Positions 56,806 through 64,000 of a stretch of DNA of 64,000 bases are shown piece by piece. The DNA lies in NCBI RefSeq assembly GCF_014863585.1, contig NZ_CP062253.1, positions 5,455,001-5,519,000 of the forward strand, in the 5' to 3' direction. The notes beneath the pieces are model-generated. The model was not told where the DNA came from, made no database searches, and saw only the letters and a program-made list of their open reading frames with translations. A program made the position numbers and the translations under genes. This stretch comes from Pseudomonas gozinkensis (GTDB lineage Bacteria; Pseudomonadota; Gammaproteobacteria; Pseudomonadales; Pseudomonadaceae). The number at the start of each line of letters is the position of its first letter. Position 1 is the stretch's first letter.

Positions 56806-57004
56806 GGCAAAGAACTCTGGCAGGCAAAAAACCAAGGCGCCCATGGTCTACGCAAACGGGCCGCCGGACAACCCGTTAGACCATAGTCTGATTCGGCAAA
56901 ACACGGTCACAAAAATCCGCCGGTTGATTTACTGTTGGCACCTGTCCAGACGGGCCGGCCTAGCCCCGAAGACCACAATAAACATAAAAATCCGAGGTAC
57001 TCCC

Positions 57005-58423
57005 GTGGCCGTTGATATCGAAGATAGCCGCTCTGCGCGCTTTGCCTTGCGCTGTTCAAGTTTCGCCGAACGCTGGTTTCCCGACTCCTGGGTATTCGCC
57101 GCGCTGGCGGTGATCATCGTCGCGCTGGCGACCCTGGCCATGGGCGCCAAACCCACCGACGCCGCCATGGCCTTCGGGGACGGGTTCTGGAGCCTGATCC
57201 CGTTCACCATGCAGATGGCTTTTGTGGTGATCGGCGGTTATGTCGTGGCCAGTTCGCCGCCCGCCGTAAAACTGATCGATCGCCTGGCGCGTATCCCGAA
57301 AAACGGTCGCTCGGCCGTGGCCTGGGTCGCGCTGATTTCGATGGTCGCGTCCTTGCTCAACTGGGGTCTGTCGCTGGTATTCGGCGGTCTGCTGGTACGC
57401 GCCCTCGCCCGCCGCACGGATCTGAAAATGGACTACCGCGCCGCCGGTGCCGCCGCCTACCTTGGCCTCGGCGCCGTGTGGGCGCTGGGGCTGTCGTCGT
57501 CTGCTGCGCAGTTGCAGGCCAACCCGGCCAGCCTGCCGCCGTCGATCCTGTCGATCACCGGGGTGATTCCGTTCACCCAGACGATTTTCCTCTGGCAATC
57601 GGGGGTGATGCTGCTGGCGCTGATCGTGATTTCGATCATCATCGCCTACGCCACCGCGCCCGGCCCGAACTCGGCGCGTGATGCCAAGGCCTGCGGCATC
57701 GACCCGGCCTTCAACCTGCCGCCGCTGCAACCGCGCACCCGCCCCGGTGAATGGCTGGAACACAGCCCGCTGCTGATCATCCTGCTGGTGCTGCTGGCGG
57801 CCGGATGGCTGTTCCACGAGTTTTCGACCAAACCTGCGATCACTGCGATTTCCGGGCTCAACACCTACAACTTCCTGTTCATCATGCTCGGTGCGCTGCT
57901 GCACTGGCGTCCACGCAGTTTCCTCGATGCGGTGTCGCGCGCCGTGCCGACCACCACCGGGGTGCTGATCCAGTTCCCGCTGTACGGCTCGATTGCCGCG
58001 CTGATGACCACGGTCAAGGGCACTGACGCTCAGACCCTGGCTCATCACATCTCGACATTTTTCGTCAGCATTGCCTCCCACGACACCTATGCGCTGCTCA
58101 TGGGTGTGTACTCGGCGATTCTCGGCTTCTTCATTCCGTCCGGCGGCGGCAAGTGGATCATCGAGGCGCCGTACGTGATGCAGGTAGCCAACGATCTCAA
58201 CTATCACCTCGGTTGGGCGGTCCAGATCTACAATGCCGCCGAAGCCCTGCCGAACCTGATCAACCCGTTCTACATGCTGCCGCTGCTGGGCGTGCTGGGG
58301 TTGAAGGCGCGGGATCTGATCGGTTTCTCGTTCGTGCAATTGCTGGTGCACACGCCGTTGGTGCTGGTGCTGCTGTGGGCGCTGGGCACGACGCTTTCGT
58401 ACTTGCCGCCGGTCATGCCTTAA
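57005..58423 (+). CDS. atoE: Short-chain fatty acid transporter (AtoE/TIGR00366)
   Basis: The 472-residue inner-membrane protein has about 12-14 hydrophobic segments and the family motifs SLLNWGLSLVFGGLLVR and FFIPSGGGKWIIEAPYVM. AtoE proteins take up short-chain fatty acids such as acetoacetate or butyrate. The start is GTG at 57005 with CGAGG about 7 bases upstream; the frame is open far upstream without hydrophobic pattern. No ato or acd genes flank it here, so the symbol is given by family only. Confidence 0.85.
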   Translation: MAVDIEDSRSARFALRCSSFAERWFPDSWVFAALAVIIVALATLAMGAKPTDAAMAFGDGFWSLIPFTMQMAFVVIGGYVVASSPPAVKLIDRLARIPKNGRSAVAWVALISMVASLLNWGLSLVFGGLLVRALARRTDLKMDYRAAGAAAYLGLGAVWALGLSSSAAQLQANPASLPPSILSITGVIPFTQTIFLWQSGVMLLALIVISIIIAYATAPGPNSARDAKACGIDPAFNLPPLQPRTRPGEWLEHSPLLIILLVLLAAGWLFHEFSTKPAITAISGLNTYNFLFIMLGALLHWRPRSFLDAVSRAVPTTTGVLIQFPLYGSIAALMTTVKGTDAQTLAHHISTFFVSIASHDTYALLMGVYSAILGFFIPSGGGKWIIEAPYVMQVANDLNYHLGWAVQIYNAAEALPNLINPFYMLPLLGVLGLKARDLIGFSFVQLLVHTPLVLVLLWALGTTLSYLPPVMP

Positions 58424-58433
58424 ACGATGACCA

Positions 58434-58457
58434 CAGGGCGCCGGCTCCGGCGCCCTG
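58434..58457 (+). terminator. Hairpin terminator of the AtoE-type gene
   Basis: An 11-bp perfect stem, CAGGGCGCCGG with its complement and a CT loop, is followed by TCTTT. The T-run is weak. Confidence 0.75.
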
Positions 58458-58634
58458 TCTTTCCCTTCGACCCCTTCGACAAAAAGCGACCCGAACGATC
58501 CTTCCTGCGGTTGCCTGTCGCAAATAATGGCTCAGAGCCATCATCTTTCTTTACCGCGCCACCGCCTCGGTAATATTCTTGCGCGCCCAATATCTGTTTC
58601 ATTTTTTGTCTGAGCGCAAAGGGAGTTCGTTGCA

Positions 58635-60332
58635 ATGATCGTCGGGATTGACCTGGGAACCACCAACAGCCTTGTTGCCGTATGGCGCGGCGATGCCACT
58701 GAGTTGGTGCCTAACGCCCTGGGGCAGTTTCTGACACCCAGCGTGGTAGGCCTGGACGATCAGGGCCGGATTCTGGTCGGGCAAGCTGCCCGTGAACGTC
58801 TGCACACCCATCCGCGCCTGACCGCGTCGCTGTTCAAGCGCCATATGGGCAGCGCGACGGAGGTCTACCTCGGGGATAAAAAATTCCGTCCTGAAGAGCT
58901 GTCGGCGCTGGTGCTCAAGAGCCTGAAAGAAGACGTCGAGCGCACCTACGGCCAGACCGTCACGGAAGCCGTGATCAGCGTTCCGGCCTATTTCAGCGAC
59001 GCCCAGCGCAAGGCCACGCGCATCGCCGGTGAACTGGCGGGCCTGAAAGTCGAAAAGCTGATCAACGAACCCACCGCCGCTGCACTCGCCTACGGTCTGC
59101 ACCAACGGGACAAGGAAACTTCGTTCCTGGTGTTCGACCTGGGCGGCGGTACGTTCGACGTGTCGATTCTCGAACTCTTCGAGGGTGTCATGGAAGTGCG
59201 CGCCAGCGCCGGTGACAACTTCCTCGGCGGCGAGGATTTCGACAACGTGCTGCTCGAGCACTTTATCGATCAGCATCGCAACGTGTCGGACTTCCCCGAG
59301 CGCTCCACCATCCTCCAGCCGCTGCGCCGCGAGGCAGAACGTGTGCGCCGCGCACTGGGGCAGGACGCCAGCGCCGAATTCAGATTGCAGGTCGGCGAAA
59401 AGCAATGGACCCAGACCATCACTCAGGCGCAAATGGCGACGCTGTACATGCCGCTGCTCGAACGCCTGCGCGCGCCTATCGAACGGGCCCTGCGCGACGC
59501 ACGCATCCGCGTCAGCGACCTCGATGAGATCCTGCTGGTCGGCGGCACCACCCGCATGCCGCTGGTACGCAAACTGGCCGCCGGGCTGTTCGGCCGCTTC
59601 CCTTCGATCAGCCTAGATCCGGATCAGGTCGTGGCACAGGGCGCCGCGATCCAGGCAGCACTCAAGGCCCGTTCGGCCGCGCTGGAAGAAGTGGTGCTCA
59701 CCGATGTCTGCTCCTACACCCTGGGGATCGAGACCTCCACCCAGGTCGGTCGCCAGTATGAAAGCGGTCATTACCTGCCGATCATCGAACGCAACAGCAT
59801 CGTACCGGTCAGCCGGGTGAAAACCGTGCAGACCCTTCACGACAATCAGGAACAGGTCGTCGTGAAAATCTTTCAGGGTGAAAGCCGCCTGGTCAAAGAC
59901 AACGTGGCGCTCGGCCAACTGGACATCAAGGTGCCCAAGCGCAAGGCCGGCGAAGTCGAGCTGGATGTGCGCTTCACCTACGACAACAACGGTTTGCTGG
60001 AAGCCCAGGTCAGCATTCCCCTGACCGGTCAGCAGCATTCGCTGGTCATCGAAAACAACCCCGGCGTGCTGACGCCCGAGGAAATCCAGCAGCGTCTGCA
60101 AGCCTTGGCGCAATTGAAGATCCATCCGCGCGAGCAACAGGTGAACACCCTGCTCAGTGCACGGCTGGAACGCCTGTATCAGGAAAGCCTGGGCGACCTG
60201 CGCGATCAGATCGGCTATTGGGCCAAGCAATTCCAGCAGGCGCTGGACTCCCAGGACGAGCGGCAGATCCGTGAAACCCGCACCGAACTGAGCAAGCAGT
60301 TGAGCGCCCTCGACCGCAGCCCCTGGCAGTAA
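58635..60332 (+). CDS. hscC: Hsp70-family chaperone, HscC type
   Basis: The 565-residue DnaK paralogue is shorter than DnaK (about 640) because the C-terminal lid is reduced. The ATPase domain shows DLGTTNS (6-12) and [11 protein letters not shown] (about 169-179); the linker and beta-sandwich substrate domain follow. It is the E. coli HscC type. A membrane J-protein gene follows 11 bases downstream and is the likely partner. GGGAG lies about 10 bases before the ATG. Confidence 0.93.
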   Translation: MIVGIDLGTTNSLVAVWRGDATELVPNALGQFLTPSVVGLDDQGRILVGQAARERLHTHPRLTASLFKRHMGSATEVYLGDKKFRPEELSALVLKSLKEDVERTYGQTVTEAVISVPAYFSDAQRKATRIAGELAGLKVEKLINEPTAAALAYGLHQRDKETSFLVFDLGGGTFDVSILELFEGVMEVRASAGDNFLGGEDFDNVLLEHFIDQHRNVSDFPERSTILQPLRREAERVRRALGQDASAEFRLQVGEKQWTQTITQAQMATLYMPLLERLRAPIERALRDARIRVSDLDEILLVGGTTRMPLVRKLAAGLFGRFPSISLDPDQVVAQGAAIQAALKARSAALEEVVLTDVCSYTLGIETSTQVGRQYESGHYLPIIERNSIVPVSRVKTVQTLHDNQEQVVVKIFQGESRLVKDNVALGQLDIKVPKRKAGEVELDVRFTYDNNGLLEAQVSIPLTGQQHSLVIENNPGVLTPEEIQQRLQALAQLKIHPREQQVNTLLSARLERLYQESLGDLRDQIGYWAKQFQQALDSQDERQIRETRTELSKQLSALDRSPWQ

Positions 60333-60343
60333 GGAAGCACGAC

Positions 60344-62056
60344 ATGGAATGCTGGTCTGTCCTGGAACTGCCCGAAGATGCAGGGCTGCGTGATATCAAG
60401 CGCAGCTATGCGCGCCTGCTGAAAGTCTTTCGGCCCGATGAGGATGCCGCAGGCTTCCAGCGCCTGCGCGAGGCTTATGAGCGCGCACTGTCGATTGCCC
60501 AGTGGCGCCTTGAAAACGAAGAGACCGAGGAACACGGCGACGTCCTGCTGGCTCCGGGGATCGCCGCGCTGGCGGTACAAGAGCAGTCCAGGGCTCAGCC
60601 GCTGCAGAAGACCGGGACCGATGCGTGGGATTATCCTGCGGCGCTATTCGAACCGGTGACCCCGGCCGCGCCCGAAGCACCGTTGGAGTCGCAGACCTTG
60701 CGGGTACAACCCTTGAACCCAGAGTCTGTGGAACCGACCGCCGACCCGGCCGTTGAAGCCGCGTCGCTATTGCTGAACGGCCTCTCGGACACCAATCTGG
60801 ACCAGCGTTGGGAGCAAGCGCGCCAACAGGATTGTGCGCAAGCGTTCCAGACACTGTTGCTGACATTGTGCTTCGATCAGCCCGCCCTGCGCCTTTCGGT
60901 TGCCCGTTGGGCGGTGCAGCATCTCGGTTGGCTGGGCCCGTGGCAGGAGATCGTCATCGGCGAGGGGCAGCGCAGCATCCTCGCCAACGAGTTGCTGATG
61001 GATTACCGGCAATCGCTGGAAACGCTGCTCGCCTCGCAAAACGAGCGCGAATTTCTCGCGCAGCTCAAGACTTATACGGCCCAACCCTGGCTCCAGGTGT
61101 TCGACCGTCGGGAACACTGGCAGCAGATCATCCTGCAACTGCTGCAGGACACAGAGTGGAGCGTGCCGCTGTTCGACCGCGTATCCCAGTTGTTCGGCTG
61201 GGACGACACCAAGGGCATTCATCCGCAACCGGAATGGCTCTGGCAGGAGATGATCGAGCGCTGCAACCAGGAGAGCCTCTACGACAACCTGTGCGCCCGG
61301 GCCGAAGATCAGCGCAACGGGACGCCCGACGCTCTGGCCGCGCGGATGCTGATCAGCCCGATGAAGCCGCGGCAACAGAAAGACATGACCGACCGGTTCA
61401 TCCCGGCTGACTGGCAGGCCTGCCAGCAGCTGTCGGAGACTCTAAAGTGGCGCTTCCCCGACCTGCTCGCCCGCCTGCCCTACGCCGACGTCTTCTACTG
61501 GCGACGGTTCCTGCCGCGCTACATCGCCGCCGAAACCTGGTTGCAGTCATGGGCCGCGATCGCGCTGGCGCTGTGGCTGTTCTATCTGCCCGCCGAGCAC
61601 AAGACCACGGCGATGAGCATCGTCATCCCGCTGGCCTTCGCCTGCGTTCCTGTCTGGTTTTTCCGGATCGGCTTGAGTTATTGGTTTCTGATCAGCGCCC
61701 ATTTGATCGTTCAGGATCTGTGGATGACCGAAAAGATCATTCCACGCCGATGGAACCCTGACACCCGCTGGCTCGTGCTGCGCCATGGCGTTCCGCAAGC
61801 CGTCATGATTCTGCTGTTCTCGGTCATGCTCGGTGGTCTGGGAGCCTTCACCTATATCGGCGTGATCCTGATCGGGCTCTGGCACAAGCGGCGCATCGGC
61901 ACACTCGACCCTGAGTTCAGCGACAAGCACCCGTGGCTGACCGCGCTGCACTGGGCGCACTTCAGCCCGCTGCAATTACTGTTTCTGGTGGTCATGACCG
62001 GCGTGATTCTCGCCAGTCAGCTTGGTTATTCGCTGAAACACCTGTTCCCCGGCTAG
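60344..62056 (+). CDS. Membrane-bound J-domain protein, partner of HscC
   Basis: The 570-residue protein starts with a short J-domain (about 1-50). Its loop reads FRPDED where the canonical motif is HPD; the same change is common in HscC-linked J-proteins of the DjlB/DjlC kind. A long soluble middle region (about 100-400) has no recognised domain. At least four membrane helices follow, from about 398 to the end (AAIALALWLFYLPAE, IPLAFACVPVWFF, VMILLFSVMLGGLGAF, LFLVVMTGVILASQ). It could bring HscC to the inner membrane. AAGGAAG precedes the ATG. Confidence 0.85.
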   Translation: MECWSVLELPEDAGLRDIKRSYARLLKVFRPDEDAAGFQRLREAYERALSIAQWRLENEETEEHGDVLLAPGIAALAVQEQSRAQPLQKTGTDAWDYPAALFEPVTPAAPEAPLESQTLRVQPLNPESVEPTADPAVEAASLLLNGLSDTNLDQRWEQARQQDCAQAFQTLLLTLCFDQPALRLSVARWAVQHLGWLGPWQEIVIGEGQRSILANELLMDYRQSLETLLASQNEREFLAQLKTYTAQPWLQVFDRREHWQQIILQLLQDTEWSVPLFDRVSQLFGWDDTKGIHPQPEWLWQEMIERCNQESLYDNLCARAEDQRNGTPDALAARMLISPMKPRQQKDMTDRFIPADWQACQQLSETLKWRFPDLLARLPYADVFYWRRFLPRYIAAETWLQSWAAIALALWLFYLPAEHKTTAMSIVIPLAFACVPVWFFRIGLSYWFLISAHLIVQDLWMTEKIIPRRWNPDTRWLVLRHGVPQAVMILLFSVMLGGLGAFTYIGVILIGLWHKRRIGTLDPEFSDKHPWLTALHWAHFSPLQLLFLVVMTGVILASQLGYSLKHLFPG

Positions 62057-62118
62057 GCTAGACGCGGGCCGGATTGCCCCCCCACCAAGGTTTTACCCTC
62101 GCTGAAAAGGATCTGAGC

Positions 62119-63291
62119 ATGTTGAAACTTGCAGGCCTCACCCTCGCGGCGCTCACGTTGAGCGCCGCCGCCCACGCCGATGTCGACCTGAAACTGGGCA
62201 GCACCGAACGCGTCACCCGTCTCTTCGCCTACCCCAACAATTGCAGCGTGATCTGCTTTCGCAACTGGACGCTGGAGCAGACCGTCGCCCATTACCTGAG
62301 CCAGAGCGTGCAGCGCGACGGCTACACCAACGCCAAGGTGCTGGTGAAAAACGACAACGATCAGCTCTACGCCGAAATCAGCGGCGTACCGAAGGGCTAT
62401 GACAAACCGCTGACCGCGCTGCTCGACGCCGGCGATCTGGCCTACACCGGCGCCAGCAAACTCAATGCCGACGGCAAATGGGCATACAGCTGGTATCTGT
62501 TCCTGCCACTGGGCATGGCCCTGGAAAACCGCAAGAGTGTCGAGCTTCTGCACTTCCCGCCGGATTACTCGCTGACCCAGGCCCAGGATTACCTGCGGTC
62601 GAACACCACCGACCGCTGGGCCGCGCTGCTGACCGACAATGGCATCCCCGCCGACCAGACGCCGGCCTACCAGACCATCATCGACATCGCCCCGATCGCC
62701 GCACCCGCCAGCGCCGGCAAGGATCTGGAAGGCGTGTACGACTACTTCAAGGATTACCAGACCACCATGGTCAAGCAGGTCAGCCAGAACGCCAGCGGCG
62801 CCGTGCTGCCGATGGTTGCCTTTGGTGCGCCGGTGCGTAACTGGATCAAGCAGCAATACGGTGCGACCGTGAATGTGCTGGGCCTGGCGACCATCAGCCC
62901 GAGCGCGGGGGTGAACGTGCCGGTGCTGGGCTCCAACCACCCGAGCTACATCTGGTATGCCGCCGACCCGAGCAACTACACCGGCGACGACGCCCAGGCC
63001 AAGGCCGATGCGGCGGGTCTGAAGGTGATGGGACAAGACTTGAGCGCTGCCTGCTGGCAGGCCGGGATGGGCAGCAAACCGGGCACCGATCCGAAGACAC
63101 TGCTCAACAGCTGCACCCAGACCTGGCAAGTGACGCAGAAAGCCAAGACCTGCGAGCTGTTCTACACCACGATCCGCAACGAGACCGTGGCCCAAGCGGA
63201 CAAAACCTGCTCAAGCGCACCGATCAAATCCCAGTTGCAACAATTAACGAGCCCGCTCCCGGCCATGGCCGCCCCTCCTACCCACCTCTGA
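62119..63291 (+). CDS. Exported protein of unknown function linked to hscC
   Basis: I do not recognise a family. The 390-residue protein has a clear signal peptide (MLKLAGLTLAALTLSAAAHA, cleavage after about 20). The mature part has several cysteine pairs (NNCSVICF near 40-47; later SAACW, NSCTQ, AKTCE, DKTCS) that could form disulfides in the periplasm. It lies 62 bases after the J-protein gene with AAGG before the ATG, so it is probably part of the hscC transcript. It may be a client or an effector of that chaperone system. Confidence 0.7.
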   Translation: MLKLAGLTLAALTLSAAAHADVDLKLGSTERVTRLFAYPNNCSVICFRNWTLEQTVAHYLSQSVQRDGYTNAKVLVKNDNDQLYAEISGVPKGYDKPLTALLDAGDLAYTGASKLNADGKWAYSWYLFLPLGMALENRKSVELLHFPPDYSLTQAQDYLRSNTTDRWAALLTDNGIPADQTPAYQTIIDIAPIAAPASAGKDLEGVYDYFKDYQTTMVKQVSQNASGAVLPMVAFGAPVRNWIKQQYGATVNVLGLATISPSAGVNVPVLGSNHPSYIWYAADPSNYTGDDAQAKADAAGLKVMGQDLSAACWQAGMGSKPGTDPKTLLNSCTQTWQVTQKAKTCELFYTTIRNETVAQADKTCSSAPIKSQLQQLTSPLPAMAAPPTHL

Positions 63292-63349
63292 ACGCACGTG
63301 CGACGTTCCCGTGTCAGCCTTGGCTGACTCGGGAAAGCGTCTATTTCGC

Positions 63350-63365
63350 CTGTCAGATCTGACAG
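63350..63365. promoter_or_regulatory. 16-bp perfect palindrome upstream of the SET-domain gene
   Basis: CTGTCAGATCTGACAG lies 104 bases before the SET gene start. Upstream of it, 63306-63336 forms an interrupted hairpin (TTCCCG...CGGGAA around TCAGCC/GGCTGA) that could terminate the hscC unit. The palindrome looks like the site of a dimeric regulator. No regulator can be named. Confidence 0.5.
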
Positions 63366-63469
63366 TAGACCGCTAGTGTGATTTACGTAATCTTGGATCC
63401 AATCGTGTTGCAGCACTGACAGGACGTCAGCCGAGGGAAGTCGCGACACCGAAGCCAACAGGGACAGTT

Positions 63470-63997
63470 ATGAACACTTACGCATCACCGGGTAAACCGG
63501 CACGCGATACCGAGGGCATTTATCCTTTTGCCGGACTTCCCGTGCGCCTCGGATTTCCGTCAAAGCAGGATTTCGAAATTGTTCACGATCCCGAAGGTGT
63601 GGCTACCGCTGTCATCGCGTGCCGGGCATTCCTGCGCATCACCCGAATGTGCCGGATTTCAGGCCAACTGCTGCCCTATCGCTGTCGACAGACGCGGCAA
63701 CTGCTGGTCGGTATCCATCTTTACGATCCGCGCTTTTGCGGCGCGATCGAGCATTGTTGCGACCCGAACACCTTTCTCGACATGAGCGAATTATGGGTGT
63801 GGGCACTGCGGGATATCGCCGAGGGGGAACGGCTGACCATGGATTACTCCGCCACCGAAGACAAACTGCTGCGGCAGTTCGCCTGCGGTTGCGGGTCCTC
63901 GCGCTGCCGTGGGTGGATCACCGGTTACGATGAATCCCCCAATCTTGAAGGCCAGCGCTATTTGCTGAACTGGCGGCGTCGGCAAGGTTTACGCTGA
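63470..63997 (+). CDS. SET-domain protein (putative lysine methyltransferase)
   Basis: The 175-residue protein ends in a SET core: EHCCDPN at 94-100 (the canonical form is NHSCXPN), then DIAEGERLTMDY with Tyr126, and a post-SET zinc motif CGCGSSRC with Cys139, Cys141 and Cys146. Bacterial SET proteins methylate lysines; the target here is unknown. Asn of the NH motif is replaced by Glu94, which may affect SAM binding. AGGGA lies before the ATG. The stop is 3 bases from the window end, so downstream partners are not visible. Confidence 0.82.
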   Translation: MNTYASPGKPARDTEGIYPFAGLPVRLGFPSKQDFEIVHDPEGVATAVIACRAFLRITRMCRISGQLLPYRCRQTRQLLVGIHLYDPRFCGAIEHCCDPNTFLDMSELWVWALRDIAEGERLTMDYSATEDKLLRQFACGCGSSRCRGWITGYDESPNLEGQRYLLNWRRRQGLR

Positions 63998-64000
63998 TCG

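Noticed and set aside
57056..58351. A 431-codon minus-strand frame
   Set aside because: It is the antisense of the AtoE-type transporter gene, with low-complexity Arg/Gln/Asp composition.

Overview
The window is a GC-rich stretch of core chromosome from a Pseudomonas, most likely of the P. fluorescens group. The evidence is gene content and order: mqo, hpt, upp-uraA, hemH, phrB, pagL, murI-moeB-prmC-prfA-hemA, lolB-ispE-tRNA-Gln-prs-rplY-pth-ychF follow the order known for P. aeruginosa and P. putida. It also carries Pseudomonas REP-type repeats, several methyl-accepting chemotaxis proteins and an S-type pyocin relic. There are no insertion sequences, integrases, rRNA genes or CRISPR arrays.

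Region by region. 1-5.4 kb: the truncated 5' part of a DUF1302 outer-membrane protein gene, an AMP-forming acyl-CoA ligase, a LysE-type exporter and a 2-hydroxyacid dehydrogenase. 5.4-7.3 kb: rsmC, then a yybP-ykoY manganese riboswitch ahead of a TMEM165/GDT1-type exporter. 7.3-14.8 kb: an M48 lipoprotein protease, a dCache chemoreceptor, an SRAP protein with an eroded active site, an acyltransferase and several small conserved proteins. 14.8-20.8 kb: a 700-bp non-coding stretch, mqo, and purine and pyrimidine salvage genes (hpt, upp-uraA). 20.8-33.0 kb: hemH and a light-response region. 33.0-45.5 kb: housekeeping genes for cell wall, translation termination, haem, isoprenoid and PRPP synthesis, with tRNA-Gln. 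45.5-58.4 kb: transporters, two more chemoreceptor-type proteins, tRNA-Met, a bacteriocin relic, a DUF2817 peptidase and gamma-glutamyltransferase. 58.4-64 kb: a DnaK paralogue (HscC type) with a membrane J-protein and an exported protein, then a SET-domain protein.

The most coherent system is the light-response region. A MerR-family regulator resembling LitR without a B12-binding motif lies in a tightly overlapping operon. Its neighbours are a DUF523/DUF1722 protein, CPD photolyase, an NTF2-like protein, an SDR, an FAD oxidoreductase, DUF1365, a cyclopropane-fatty-acid-synthase-like methyltransferase and DUF2878. Two copies of TGTACA-N12-TGTACA flank the predicted promoter, and a degenerate copy with the same spacing overlaps the predicted promoter of a separate FAD oxidoreductase transcript just upstream. 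This reads as one autoregulated programme combining DNA repair with membrane-lipid modification.

The most unusual single object is an intact 171-codon ORF at 49595-50110. It joins the front of an S-type pyocin to the back half of an Im2/Im9-type immunity protein, and sits between two near-identical 40-bp repeats made of a terminator plus the 3' end of the neighbouring peptidase gene.
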